A DNA stretch of 64,000 nt from Adenophora triphylla var. japonica (GCA_022495995.1 JAFEMH010004899.1:62001-126000); one strand, 5' to 3'; counted from the first letter of the stretch, positions 1 to 12,095 are shown. The notes: a model not told the origin generated them from the letters alone. Numbers and translations: made by a program.

Positions 1-1
1 A

Positions 2-3000
2 GCTGTACCTCATCTCCTTTCTCATATCAATAATGAAGGAGAAACTGCATTTCGTGGCTGGTCAAGAATGGCTGTGCCTGTTAAAGAATTTAAGATTACC
101 TCGGTGAAACAGCCAAATATTGGAGAAGTGAAACCATCATCTGTGACTGCGGAAGTAACTTTCAGCATCTCTAGTTACAGAGCACAAATAAGGTCTGAAT
201 GGAATGCTCTTAAAGAGCATGATGTTCTCTTTTTACTGTCTATTCGCCCATCATTTGAGCCTCTAAGTGCAGATGAAGCCGCTAATGCAACTGTGCCACA
301 GAGGCTTGGTCTTCAGTTTGTACGAGGATGTGAAATTATTGAGATGCGTGATGAGGAAGGAACTCTCATGAATGATTTCACTGGGAAAATCAAGCGGGAT
401 GAATGGAAGCCTCCAAAAGGTGAACTTAGAACTGTGACTGTTGCACTGGATACAGCACAATATCATATGGATGTCAGCGCTATTGCTGAGAAAGGTGCAG
501 AAGATGTATATCAAACATTTAATATCTTGATGAGGAGGAAACCAAAGGAAAACAATTTTAAGGCAATACTGGAATCCATAAGAGACCTAATGAATGAAAC
601 TTGTATTGTTCCCGACTGGTTGCATGACATATTCTTGGGGTATGGTAATCCTTCTGCTGCCCAGTGGACCAATATGCCTGATCTTCTAGAAACAGTAGAT
701 TTTAAAGATACTTTTGTCGACACTGATCATGTTGAAGAGTGCTTTTCTGATTATCAGGTTTGTGTTGTCTTTCACTCTTTTCAGCACAGGTTAGAAGTTT
801 TGCGGTTCTATGTTGCTCGCTGCACTTGCATATGTTGTGATTTTTTTTTTTTTTGAAATTTTGAATCCTGATTCTCTCTATTTCAGATTTCCTATATTAA
901 TCCAGATGGCACAGAGAACTTGAATCCAAGGCCACCTTTTCGAATTAAACTTTCCAGAAATCTGAAAGGCAATGTATATGCCCTTCCTGGGAATGTGAAG
1001 TCTACCACAGCTTCAGTTGATGATCTCAATAAGACGGATGTTGGTAGTGAGAAAGAAAAACTAATTGTTGAGGCCTATGTCCCGTCTGACCCTGGGCCTT
1101 ATCCCCAAGATCAACCAAAACAAAACTCTGTTAGATTTACTCCTACACAGGTGAGCTGTGAGTCATGTATTTTTGTAATTGTGAAAATTTGCTCATTTCG
1201 TTAGCATGGGGTACTAAGGATCCATCTTTTTTTTATGTAAATCTTCCTGTATCCACTTGATTGATCTTGCATTTTTGTTTATTCACATGTAAAAAAAACT
1301 TTATCTTACGTTCCAATCTTCGCCTTTGTTGTTTGAATAAGTGAGCAGAAAAAGAGAAGAATGAGAAGCCGTAGCCTGACCTAGTTAGGCATAAGATTAT
1401 GCATATGTTTGTGAATTTACAAGACCCCCAAAGATAAATAATGTACGAGAAGGACCTCACTCCATATATGCTTCAAACACTCCCCCTCAAGCTGGAGTGC
1501 AAATGTCATGCATGCTAGCTTGATCCACTCATTCCTCTCGCAGGGTTTGGGCTCCCTCAAATCAACTTGCACTCCCTCTGTTGACTGATAACCATGACAA
1601 AGGCAACCCTGAATACCCTAATACACCAGGCAGTGATGTATCTTCAATGACGAAAAAGGAAAAGGAGAAAATGAGGAAACAATGAATTAAAAATATCTGG
1701 AGTCTGTATACAGGAAACTGGTCAAATCCTGTCCCTGATACAGGTTGTTCTAGAATGAGTGGAGTCAATGGATTTGAGTCCTTTTAGGAGAACACGTGGG
1801 CAACCAATGAAAGCCTGGCTAGAAGTCATATGTAAAGATATGGAAGATAAGCGATATAAATGAATACCTGGTTAAAGAGAGAAACACATGGAGTAGATTA
1901 ATACTAGCACCTAGCCCAATGTGATTCTGCTTTTGTTTCATCTAGAATACCCCGATTATAGGGATCTTAGGCTTTATTGTTGTTGTATTTTTGCTTCTCG
2001 GCTTCAGGAGTTTCATATATCTCAGTCTCTGCTATCTTTTGTGAGAATGCCATTGATAATCCTATCTGACCCTTTCGATGTCAACTACTATCTCTTATAC
2101 TCGGGTGCTTGACATTTCCTATTACGTGGTCTCAGTTTGCTCTTATGAGTATGTCTTTCTTCTGTTCTTTTTGTGTCCTCCAGCATCAAGGGTGCTTAAT
2201 GCGTCTTGCATTAAAAGATCAATATAACTTTATTTGTGAAATATTTTTTGCTTACAGTACAGTCTATTCTGGTTTTGCAGATCGGAGCAATCATCTCAGG
2301 TATACAGCCAGGATTGACAATGGTGGTCGGTCCCCCTGGTACTGGAAAGACTGATACAGCTGTTCAGATCTTGAATGTGCTTTATCACAATTGCCCGTCT
2401 CAGAGAACATTGATAATTACTCATTCAAATCAGGCTCTGAATGATCTTTTTGAGAAAATAATGCAGGTACATAGTTCCCTTGGTTTGTCATTTTCCTTTT
2501 AGTAATTTACCAGGTAGAATCGTGCCTATGTGCCACCAATATTTTACCATTATGACCAGCATGGTAGGGTTTTGGTCCACGAGATCGGCATTTGTTTTGT
2601 AACCTCACTGAAGCAGGAGCTTCTGGGTGATCCGTATATTTTATTGTGATAAAGGCAATTTTGAATAACTGTTGTCTAGAACTGTAATGCACACGAGATT
2701 TTAGTTTACACAACCATATAATATGATATTGCTTTGAATACCTATAACTCTTATTACTTTTGAACAGAGGGATGTGCCTGCTCGCTATCTTCTTCGACTT
2801 GGTCAAGGTGAGCAAGAACTGGCAACTGATCTTGACTTTAGCCGTCAAGGGCGTGTGAATGCAATGCTTGTGCGACGGTTAGAATTACTTAGTGAAGTAG
2901 AAAGGTTAGCGAGATCTCTACAACTGCCTGAAGATGTAGGTTATACATGTGAAACTGCTGGATACTTTTGGTTGCTTCATGTTTACTCGCGCTGGGAACA

Positions 3001-6000
3001 GTTTTTAGCTTCTTGCGCTGAGAATCAAGATAAAACAACGTTTGTCAGAGATCGATTTCCCTTTAAGGAGTTCTTCTCTAATACCCCTCAGCCAGTGTTC
3101 TCTAGCCAATCATTTGAAAAAGACATGCGTGCGGCTAGAGGGTGTTTTAGTCATCTTAAAACTATGTTCCAGGAGCTTGAAGAGTGTAGGGCATTTGAAT
3201 TACTCAAGTCAACAGTTGATCGAGCAAATTATTTGATGACCAAGCAGGCTAAGATTGTAGCCATGACTTGCACCCATGCGGCTTTGAAACGAAAAGATTT
3301 CCTCCAGTTGGGGTTCAAGTATGATAACTTATTGATGGAAGAAAGTGCTCAGATTTTGGAAATTGAAACTTTCATTCCTATGTTACTGCAGAGACAGGAA
3401 GATGGCTATGCTCGCCTTAAACGCTGCATTCTAATTGGTGATCATCACCAGTTACCTCCTGTTGTCAAGAATATGGCTTTCCAAAAGTATAGCCACATGG
3501 ACCAAAGTCTATTCACAAGGTTTGTTCGTTTAGGAATCCCTTACATTGAGCTGAATGCCCAGGGTAGGGCCAGGCCAAGTTTAGCCATGCTTTATAACTG
3601 GAGGTATAGGGATCTTGGAGATCTTCCTAATGTAAAGGAGAATGCATTTTTTCAACGAGCAAATTCTGGATTTTCTCATGACTATCAGTTGGTGAATGTA
3701 CCAGATTACCGTGGGAGAGGAGAGAGTGCTCCATCGCCTTGGTTTTATCAAAACGAAGGGGAGGCTGAATATCTTGTCAGCGTTTACATGTATATGCGGT
3801 TATTAGGCTATCCAGCGAATAAGATATCCATTTTGACAACTTATAATGGACAGAAACTTTTGATCCGTGATGTACTTAATAGACGATGTGCTCCGTATGA
3901 CTTTATTGGTCTACCAAACAAGGTGAGTAGTTTACTTCTGCATATGTATATTGTGTCATATCTGTAATGATGTACAGGCATGTTAAATTCTGTGGGCTTG
4001 TTAGTACATGGAGTATTTGTATCCTGCATGCAATCTCAAACCTGATCAAATATAGCTCTTACAGTAATCAACGTCATGAATAGAGTGCCCTTTTCACCAC
4101 ATCAGCAATCCCCAAAATGCAGCCCACTCTTTCATATCATGTCACTGCCTGACGCTCCAAAATTTTACTTAATTATTCATTCTGGGGTTTTGAACTGGAG
4201 TTCAGTTATTGTGCGTAGGTTTGCGTACATAAATTTATACATGAACTTTTTCTGTTTGTGGAACCGAAATTCTTTTGAGTGTGGTGTTTGATGGATTACA
4301 CTCGAGGCTGGCGCTTTAGTCGGTCATTTAAAATAAGTTAAAGATCTATACATTGGGTACTAAATGTGTCGGGATTATTGCCTTTGGTCTGCGCAGATGA
4401 TGGTTGGCTGTATTCTGAATCTGTTTATTCTCTAATGTTAGTGCCTGCTATTTCCTTGTAGGTTGCCACAGTTGACAAATTTCAAGGTCAGCAGAATGAT
4501 TTTATTTTGATCTCCCTTGTGCGCACCCGGTTTGTGGGTCACCTTCGTGATGTTAGAAGATTGGTAGTTGCTATGTCACGTGCTCGTCTGGGGCTTTATG
4601 TTTTTTGCCGCCGTTCCCTGTTTGAGCAATGCTATGAACTACAACCCACATTTCAGCTTCTTCTCCAGAGGCCTGATCTTCTCGCTATCAATGTGAATGA
4701 GGCTACACCTCTTACGGATCGTCATGTCAGTGACACTGGGCCTGTCCAACTTGTTAGTGGCATTGAGGAGATGGCTAGCATTGTTAACTTTAAAATGCAT
4801 CAAGTATATCAGGTATACCTCTAATTTGTAGTTCCTGAAATAGTTTTATAGTTTTGTACTCCCTCCCTCCCTGAATGAATGTCCAAATTTCATTGAGTGA
4901 AATTTGCGACAATGTTGAACTTAAGCATTTTTAGTAACAAAAGTGCATAAAAACCCTCAATGACCTCACTATTGCATCACTAATCTAAGTGTGAATTAGA
5001 ACTTGTTGTATGATGAGGGAGGATCTGGTAACTTCCCCAAAACTTTGGACATTCATTTTGGGACAATTGTTTTGGAAATTGGGACACATTCATTAAGGGA
5101 CAGAGGGAGTAGTACATTATATTATAGTTGATGCCTGATGTTTGAACTATGAGTTTTTGCCATCATTGGTCGGCTTAGCAGTTGGTTGAAAGCTATCTTT
5201 ACCTTTGAGCCTCTCTTAGCAACTTAATGTCTACTTCATTGTAATATGGAAGTGCATTGACAATTGGCGGAGGATGTTAATACTTTTCTTCCAGGGTTCA
5301 TGGGGATAAGAACTATGTTCTATTTCATAAAGAGATGATGTTGTATCAACTTGGCATTTAAATTGATTTGCTTTTAGAAACCTCCAATTATCTGCATTCT
5401 TTCTTCACATTGAAAAAGCAATATGTATTTTGTCACTTATATGTTCCCTTTTATAGCTTCTCTCTTTTGCTTGTCCTTGATCCTTTTCATGAACGGAACC
5501 CAGACGCTCTTCCGGTGTTTGCTTGTCAAAATGTTTCAGTCTATTATTTCATAGCTATTGGTTGATTTGAAACAAGCGTGTAGAATGGACCCTATATTAC
5601 AGGAAAACAATAGTATCTAACAAATATTCAGTGTTACGAGTAACTTATAACAACCCGTAGTTGTTCCTAAATAGCTCCGACAAAAAGCTTAACCACTACA
5701 ATTCTTTAGTGTATCTGTCATTAGCTGTGTATGCCGTCAAGCTATCAGCCTTGACAAACAAGCCATTAGTGAAATTTGTTTGACACAATAAACGGCTTTC
5801 AGAACTCTGCATCCCGATATCTGGAATGGGAGTGTACCATGTTTCTGAGTGTTTTAACCAAAACACAATCACTCTAGCAGAATAGAGTTTTATTTGGTTT
5901 CTGTTTCAGTGATATGGTTTTGTCTCATGTTTTGACAAGTGGCAACTATTCTGTTCTGTTCCTCAAATTTCAATTTCAGCTTTTTGAAATACTATATTTT

Positions 6001-6864
6001 ATACTCCTTCCGTCCCGTAATGTGATAGTCCCATTTGACTATTCAAACATTTTACAACCTACTTTCTCAATCACTAACTTTGATGTTCACTTATTACTCC
6101 ATTACTCCCCTCCTTTTTTCCTTGGTTGGCTCTCATCCTCTTCTCTTACCCTCTTCTTCCTTGGTTGACCATTTTGGAAGTTAAATGATTTTAATCTAAC
6201 AAATTTAGAAATGAGACTATCTTTTCGGGACAAACAAAAATGGCAAATGAAACATCTTCATGGGTCAGAGGGCTTATTACTTTGCTGACCATACGCTTGG
6301 CAAATGTGATGTTTTTGTTCTCTGAAAGTCTGCCCGTCCGCGTGCTTGCATGTATGTATGAGAAGAGTACATTATGTTTGAACTTTTCAGTCCTGAAACT
6401 CCAAAATTATTTAAGCTTTCTTTCTTATGGTTATCGGTAAAGATGGGAATATTTGCTGCCCCAAGTCTTGGACCTCATCTAACAGTTCTCAGTTAGCTTT
6501 GAAGTTGCACTTTACTGAGTTTGAAGGTTAACAGGCTAATCCATTGTTTCATTCTCAGGCGAGGATGATGAGCCATCAGTTTTCAGCTTATGGCGCTCCG
6601 CTGTTGGGTACAAGCGAGCTGAATGGCCAGCAGATTTTGCCATCTGGGGAACCTTCCATGGAGACTGGTACATCTCCATCTGCAAATGGCGAGGAAAAGG
6701 ATATAAATCTTGAAAGCAAGTCCAATGAGACTGCTGAACAAGATACCGATATGCCACCTGAAGGTGCTTCAAATGGAGGGGATATCATTATGGAAGTTGT
6801 TGATGATGGTAAAGTTGATTTGGTACCCGAAAACAATTCAAATGAGCAAAGCCTGGAGGAGTGA
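2..6864 (+). CDS. AQR (EMB2765): Intron-binding protein aquarius / EMB2765-type RNA helicase, 3' part of gene (6 exons, 5' truncated by window)
   Basis: This is a spliceosomal superfamily 1 helicase that binds introns upstream of the branch point and links splicing to other RNP assembly. Exons I place: 2-757, 887-1150, 2281-2466, 2768-3922, 4462-4812 and 6559-6864 (TGA). All junctions are phase 0 with GT-AG ends, giving about 1005 residues; full plant proteins are near 1500, so the N-terminal armadillo-like part lies upstream. Visible motifs in order: a beta-barrel insert region (exons 1-2); Walker [10 protein letters not shown] (about 2329); a motif II variant [13 protein letters not shown], where the family normally has EES rather than DEAD; motif [20 protein letters not shown]; motif [11 protein letters not shown]; motif [14 protein letters not shown]. 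The last exon encodes a divergent acidic tail, as in relatives. The frame is open to the left window edge, so no start can be chosen. No frameshift is seen; the gene looks functional. Confidence 0.95.
1380..1790. repeat. Possible LTR-retrotransposon fragment in AQR intron 2
   Basis: The 1130-bp intron 1151-2280 contains ACTCCCCCTCAAGCTGGAGTG (about 1480-1500). This short inverted motif resembles sequence often seen in LTR/UTR fragments of plant copia elements inserted in introns. There is no coding sequence or clear border, so the assignment rests on motif resemblance only. Confidence 0.25.
4859..5109. mobile_element. Stowaway-type MITE in AQR intron 5
   Basis: The element begins CTCCCTCCCTCCCTGAATGA and ends with GGGACAGAGGGAG. 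It is bounded by TA dinucleotides at 4857-4858 and 5110-5111, the expected Tc1/mariner-type target duplication. Internal segments GAATGTCC and GGACATTC are inverted copies. It is about 251 bp, non-coding, and lies in the 1746-bp intron between exons 5 and 6. Confidence 0.8.
6004..6236. mobile_element. Degenerate Stowaway-like MITE in AQR intron 5
   Basis: The left end TACTCCTTCCGTCCCGTAAT has the Stowaway terminus. Internal arms GATAGTCCCATTT and AAATGAGACTATC (about 6024 and 6208) are near-inverted copies. The right terminus reads GGGACAAACAAAAA and has lost the consensus GGAG-TA, so the right border is approximate. Confidence 0.6.
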
Positions 6865-7150
6865 ACAGCTTAGGAGCCCGTTTCTTCTGGATTTCTTTTC
6901 TTGCACTATGTTGTTGGTCTAACCAATTGTGAATCAACAATGTTTTAACATGTGATAAAGATTTATGATACTGATATGGTAGCCTGCTGGTGTGATATTT
7001 CGACTGCTTTGGTTCTTGTATGTATAAATCAGGTCTCTTGTTTCGTTTTATGGACTGCTTATCAACTTGTATTATGAGAATTGTGTAATCTAGCCTCTTT
7101 ATTTACACTATTGATAGCGAAAAAGAAGTGTAGTTTTGCAAAGAGAACGA
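6865..7150 (+). other. Probable AQR 3' UTR and polyadenylation region
   Basis: This is AT-rich sequence directly after the AQR stop, with T-rich stretches and TGTATAAAT (about 7020) typical of plant 3' ends. No exact poly(A) site can be fixed. Positions 7150-7319 show nothing further. Confidence 0.4.
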
Positions 7151-7334
7151 AGCGCTCATTCATAGTTGAGAAGTCGGTATGAAAGCATTAATCCATTTAA
7201 ATCATTTTGTGTGATGTAGTTGAAGATGTGATGAAACCTTACCTTGAGTCCATTGGATTTACTTAAGGTACAACCCAAAGTTCATGAGTTGTAGTTAGTT
7301 GCTTTCTGGTATGTTGGTGATGACACTCTTTATT

Positions 7335-7424
7335 ATTATTTTTTTTTTGATACCCAGGTTTCCCAGCTTCGCCGGACTAAGTCCTGGACCACCAGTCACC
7401 GGCCCCTCAGTGACTAGCGGAGGT
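7335..7424 (-). mobile_element. 5'-truncated SINE, antisense, with 15-bp target-site duplication
   Basis: A 90-bp insert is flanked by perfect direct repeats ATGACACTCTTTATT (7320-7334 and 7425-7439). On the + strand the insert starts with an oligo-T tract, which is the poly(A) tail when read on the minus strand. The minus-strand 3' end carries CGGCGAAGCTGGGAAACC followed by TGGGTATC, resembling the conserved 3' region of angiosperm SINEs. No tRNA-like A and B boxes are present, so the copy is 5' truncated. Confidence 0.7.
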
Positions 7425-7668
7425 ATGACACTCTTTATTTATGTTGATTCAATGTGGATTTTTTGATTCTTTAGTGTTTGATGCTACCACCTTAACCACA
7501 ACAATAAAAAGTGTCACCCCCACCAGCAAACAATAAGAGAGTAAAAAGTTTACCATCTGTCCCTAAAACAAGCACAAGAGAAATCAAAAGCAGATTCAAA
7601 ATTTTGGTTAACCTTCCAGATTTAGGTTAAACAAGATCTAAAAAAAAAAAAAAAAAAAATTCAAGAAG

Positions 7669-8949
7669 AAATGACAAATTAGGGTCTCAAGTTTAAGGGT
7701 GTGCCAATCAGGGTCTGATGTTCCAATTGCCAATTTAGGGTCCTAAGTTAACAGTGTCATCAGTTGGGGTTTTTTGGAAGAAATTATTAGAAAAACTCAT
7801 GAAGTCATTACATGTCTTGCACATGCGAAACTTTTAACGTTAGTTTGATCTTTTCATGCGAGTACAACCTCAAAACATTTTTTTTTTTAATTCAAGCCCT
7901 AAATTGACATAAATTTAACATTAGATCCAAATTTGGAGTTACCCGCAAAGTTTAGACACCAATTTGAAAATGCCCTTTAACTTTGAACCCTATTTTGTCA
8001 TTTTTTTTCCAAAAGAATTTGTTTGCACTTTGTGATTTTATTGGACTTTATTCTCTGTATAACAAATAATAAATATAATAGGTTATAAATTGATGATTAT
8101 AAATTTTTAAATATTAATACCACATAAAAAATGAAAACAAATGATAATGTTGACATGAATAAGTATTTTCAATCGTGTGGGTGTGTGTAATTGGCGATAT
8201 GCGCGTGGTTTAAGCATGTGATGGGTGAGTGGTGGGTGGTGTTGAAGATAAAATAAGATGTGCATTTTCATGGTTAGAGAGGTGTCATTTAGTTAAAATC
8301 TAATTATTTTTGTCTTTGGATAAAATGACAAAACATGGTTCAAACTTTGGGGGTGGTCATAAATCGGGGTCCAAAATTAGAATTTTTGCAATTTAGGGTT
8401 TGAAATGAAGGTTAAAATGGGAATTTTTTTTCCAAAATGACACTGTTTCAAAAAGTATTTCCCAAAATGTCACACTTTTAAAAGTATTGACCAGAATAGC
8501 CTAGTTTTTAGAATTCGCGGTTGGCAACTTCGTTTTCATTAATGAATTCGCAGTTGGCAACCCCGGGTTTATAATTTTTCTAATTTTTTTTTTTTTTAAA
8601 ACGCGGTTGGCAACTGTGAATTCAACTTTGAAAACGCAGTTGCCAACCGCGAATTTTAAAAACTAGGCTATTCTGGTCAATACTTTTAAAAGTGTGACAT
8701 TTTGGGAAATACTTTTTGAAACAATGTCATTTTGGGAAAAAGTTCGTTAAAATGGGAATTATGGCCCCACATAATGTCAGTTAAGTCACGTGTAATACAC
8801 ATGATGACTTAAAGAATTTTTCTAATAATTTTGTCAGAAAACCCCTAATTGACTAATGTTGTTAACTTTAGACTCTAAATTGACCAAATTGAAGCCTCAG
8901 ACCCCGATTGACACACATGCCCTAAACTTTGTTCCCTAATTTGTCATTT
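7669..8949. mobile_element. Long-TIR non-autonomous DNA transposon (MULE/foldback-like)
   Basis: Near-inverted termini run from AAATGACAAATTAGGG (7669) to CCCTAATTTGTCATTT (8949). Similarity continues inward for roughly 150-180 bp; the left arm has AATCAGGGTCTGA and the right arm TCAGACCCCGATT. The AT-rich interior has no coding sequence. I did not find a clean target duplication, so the superfamily is uncertain; long-TIR MULE derivatives look like this. Confidence 0.6.
8426..8745. mobile_element. Hairpin MITE nested in the long-TIR element
   Basis: About 320 bp that fold on themselves: the left arm reads CCAAAATGACACTGTTTC onward to ACTAGG-type sequence, and the right arm is its near-complete inverse. 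The loop holds further inverted and direct copies of GCGGTTGGCAAC. It is flanked by direct repeats GTTAAAATGGGAATT at 8411-8425 and 8746-8760, a probable target duplication or part of one. There is no coding sequence. Confidence 0.7.
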
Positions 8950-9429
8950 GCCAAAAAATGAATGTTAGAAAAACTTAAATTTTGAGATCTGAGCTAAGGT
9001 AATATTTGAGATTTCAATGAAGTCTGGCCTTCAATATGATATGGAGACGTAGAGGGAGAGTGAGATGTAGTTACAGAGGTGGATAGGGAGACTGAGAAGA
9101 GAGGGCGCAAAGGCAGAATGAAGAGAGAGTACTTGGCTTACCTAGAGAAAGCTACATCAAAAAGAGTTGTGGGATTGAATGGAGGACTAGAAATAGAATG
9201 CTGAGCATGACTAGTATATTTGCTGCATTTTTATGGTACAATGGGGGTGAGGAGAGAGCTCACTGGTTTTCTTGGAAGAAAGCTTGCATATTAGAACCAA
9301 GGAGGGTTTAGTCAGATAAAGGGGCAAACCCCGGTGCGCCAAGCGCTCCCCGCCAAGCGGGGGTTGGAAGAGGGAACCATTTGCTAGAGCCTTCCCCTGA
9401 CAATTGCCAAGAGGCTGTTCGCCAAGGTT

Positions 9430-10740
9430 TGACAGAGTGAGTTGCTTCTGGTGGAGACTAATGTTGAATGGATTGACTGTTGATGAGAAGTTACATACTA
9501 GAGGCATTCCCGTGGTTTCCAAATGTTCATGTTGTACACAATGTCCATAGCAGGAATCTAGACAACATTTATTTCTATATTCTGAGATGGCTATCAGCAT
9601 ATGTCAACATTTGGCTGACATTTTTTGGGAAAGCTTACCAGGATACATCTTTTAACCAGTCATGGGATGTCTGGATGAGTAATAGTTCAAGAAGGTCTCA
9701 GATAGGCTTAATAAGAATGGGGGGTTATGCTTTTTACATGCTGTGAATTGTGGAAAGCAAGATGCAAGATGAAATATGAAGACAGGCCCATGATTCTGCA
9801 AGAAATCTTGAAACCGATTAGATGAAGTCTTCCAGAGATGTGCTCTAATTTTGTCCCAAAAACAGTGGACTTGATCATTCTGAGGCAACTTAATGTATCT
9901 CAGAATTCCTAGGAGTAAAACTGTGAAAGCAGTTAGATGGGAAGCTCCTAAACAACAAGATTTTAAACTGAATACTGATGGTTCTACAAAAGAGGAAAGT
10001 TGCACCCATGGAGGTGTGATAAGGGATGCTAGGGGTGCCATGCTCAGTGCTTTCTCTAATTTTTATGGGTCTGGTACCACTATGAAAGGTGAGATATTGG
10101 CTCTGAGGGATGGTTTGAAGTTGTGCCATCAATTGCAACTTCGTCAGTATGTGTTGAGTCTGACTCATTAGTGGCAGTTTCAGTGTTGAAAGGGTTGCAT
10201 AAGAGGTCCTTGGAAATTCACTTATGAGCTCAAGGACTTTAACAGAATTATGTGGGACATGGCCCATTAATCATGTGTACTCCTTCCGTCCCATCCGACT
10301 TAGGATTTTTCTCTCACGACACAGGAATTAAGAAATACTAATATAGTAAAAGGAGAGAGAATGAGTGGAGGAGGTATTGTTGTGAGTATGAAAAGTAAAA
10401 TAGGAGAGAGAATGAGTGGAGTTATTGTGAGTATGAAAAGTAAAATAAGAGAGAGATTAAGTGAGAGGAACAGTAAGGAGATTGTTATTTTGAGTATGAC
10501 AAGTTGGTCTCGTTGAATATAAAAATAATATAAACTTGCCATTTTGGGACGTCATAAGTCGAGTGGAACGCCCAAAATGGTAAATTGTCCTAAATCGGGT
10601 GGGACTGGCGGAGTATAGAGAAGGGAATGGGGTTGCAGATAGATTGGCTAAGGAGGCCCATACTCATATAAGGGAGATTACATATACTTCCTCTCGAACC
10701 TTGTCAAAGGAGGTGTGTGAGGCAACGCACAAAGATCTTT
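9430..10740 (+). pseudogene. Decayed LINE 3' end: zf-RVT plus RNase H domains, interrupted by a MITE
   Basis: Six-frame reading shows non-LTR retrotransposon remnants. Around 9450-9580 there is a zf-RVT-like segment (WWRLMLNGLTVDEKL, then RGIPVVSKCSCC). At 9893-10171 there is an RNase H segment with FKLNTDGSTKEES, HGGVIRDARGA and GEILALRDGLKL. A frameshift near 10150 moves the next block (VESDSLVAVSVLKGL) to another frame. The C-terminal block REGNGVADRLAKEA lies at about 10619-10660, beyond a 334-bp Stowaway insertion. Several stops occur upstream. It is dead; the reverse-transcriptase domain is not recognisable here. Confidence 0.75.
10280..10613. mobile_element. Stowaway MITE inside the LINE RNase H domain
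   Basis: It starts CTCCTTCCGTCCCATCCGAC and ends GGTGGGACTGGCGGAG. TA lies on both sides (10278-10279 and 10614-10615). Subterminal CGACTTAGGATTT and AAATTGTCCTAAATCGG are inverted. The 334-bp interior is AT-rich with repeated GAGAGAATGAGTGGAG segments and no coding sequence. Confidence 0.8.
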
Positions 10741-11170
10741 ATGGCACATACTAAAATAGATAGGTTTCCATAATCCCACCACCACCCATAACGTTGCCAT
10801 CGCTACCTCTATCACCCACGAGCTACCCAAATACGTCTTTGATAAAGTAGCCGGATTATATGACCCTTTCCAATATTATTTTTTCACATCTTTCCTGTTT
10901 ATTATTTAATTTAAGAGCTTGTGTCACCAGATGACATAATGCACATGTATATAAAAATTTTAGTATACTTGAAGTTACATTTTGATGGTTGCAGATGTTG
11001 TAGGAATCTATATTTTATCTGTTCTTGATAGTGTGCTGTGGCTTTGCATTGGGAGTTAATGTGTATGGCCAGTTGATCTAAGCTACCAGTTAATACGAAT
11101 TCTATGGCCGCTTATAAGTAATCACTCCTTGGGCTTTTCCTTCCTACATTCAGTCTTGCCTCATCAAAAT
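10741..11170. other. Spacer downstream of FLA gene, no gene seen
   Basis: AT-rich sequence with no supported ORF. The part next to 11170 is probably the 3' UTR of the minus-strand FLA gene, but no polyadenylation site can be fixed. Confidence 0.4.
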
Positions 11171-12022
11171 TCACAAACTAGCAACGAAGGGCACCAGCAA
11201 AACCAAGGTGGATACGAAAGCCTTTGCAGCTGAGGATTTTTTAGGAGGTGCTTGCTTTTCATCATCAGCTGGTTCATCGGCCTCTGATGGAGATGGAGCT
11301 GAACCTGGTGTTGGAGAGGCTGCTACTGGAGCATCTGCAACAGGTTCTTCAGCAACTGGAGCATCTGCTACTGGAACCTCTGCCTCTTCTGGTGCGGGAG
11401 CTGCTGCAGCCTTCTTCTTGGATGGGCCTGGAGCAGGTGCATCGGATGCAGCTGGGGTTGGTGGCATTGCTGGTCCAGTGGGGGCCCCATCTAGTCCAGG
11501 AGCAATAATAACACTTGAAACTTCAAGAATCGAGATATTGTACGGCTGTGCGAAAACATATTTGTTGAGATGGGAATTTAGTGGGGCCCCTTTCGTACCG
11601 GACCCGAAAACGATACCGTCAGCCTTCTTATTGGTCACGTTCAAGAAACCGTTGTTCCATGAAGCAACTCCGGTGGTCTGGAACAATGTGGTGAGGAGGG
11701 TTGAGCCAGACTTGAGGTGGGTCAGCTTTTGCTGGTCATAATAGTCGAGAACAATGTGGGTGCTAATGATCATCTTTTGGGTCTCGATTGGCTTCGAGGT
11801 GATGGCGGACATTTCTGAATCTTTCACCGCCAGTACTGTGATGGTTTGGCGTTTGTTGATCTCTGGTACCAGGTGAGTCTGATTCAGAATGCTGTTGAAG
11901 ATGCCGTAATCGGGGTACTGACTCAAGATCCTGGTAATGTTGAAGGCGGTGGTGGTGGACGAGAGGAGGAGGAGGCAAGAGAGGACAGTGAGGGAAGCGG
12001 AGGAACGGGCGGCGGGAGTCAT
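11171..12022 (-). CDS. Fasciclin-like arabinogalactan protein (single FAS1 domain, GPI-anchored)
   Basis: This 283-residue, intronless protein is predicted to be cell-surface. Residues 1-26 form a hydrophobic signal peptide ending near TTTAF. One fasciclin domain spans about 28-170, with an H1-like block (TITVLAVKDSEM), a central STHIVLDYYD block and an H2-like block (YNISILEVSSVII). Four N-glycosylation sequons are visible (NIT, NQT, NVT, NIS). Residues about 172-255 are rich in Ala-Pro, Ser-Pro and Thr-Pro, the substrate for hydroxyproline O-glycosylation. The C-terminus is a small-residue site followed by a hydrophobic tail, as expected for a GPI anchor. FLAs of this layout act in cell-wall and plasma-membrane adhesion. 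The architecture fits the short single-domain FLAs (FLA3/5/14-like), but I cannot assign the orthologue. The start follows a TATA box by about 75 bp. Confidence 0.92.
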   Translation of the reverse strand: MTPAARSSASLTVLSCLLLLSSTTTAFNITRILSQYPDYGIFNSILNQTHLVPEINKRQTITVLAVKDSEMSAITSKPIETQKMIISTHIVLDYYDQQKLTHLKSGSTLLTTLFQTTGVASWNNGFLNVTNKKADGIVFGSGTKGAPLNSHLNKYVFAQPYNISILEVSSVIIAPGLDGAPTGPAMPPTPAASDAPAPGPSKKKAAAAPAPEEAEVPVADAPVAEEPVADAPVAASPTPGSAPSPSEADEPADDEKQAPPKKSSAAKAFVSTLVLLVPFVASL

Positions 12023-12095
12023 TTTTGCTGGTGAACAAGATTTTTTTTGATCAACTTATTAACTTGCTTGCACACAGCAAAGATGCTCTTTATTG

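Noticed and set aside
2507..2848. 113-codon minus-strand ORF in AQR intron 3 and exon 4
   Set aside because: Crosses an intron-exon border antisense to a well-supported helicase exon.
11208..11741. 177-codon ORF on the + strand opposite the FLA gene
   Set aside because: Antisense shadow of the Ala/Pro-rich FLA coding sequence.
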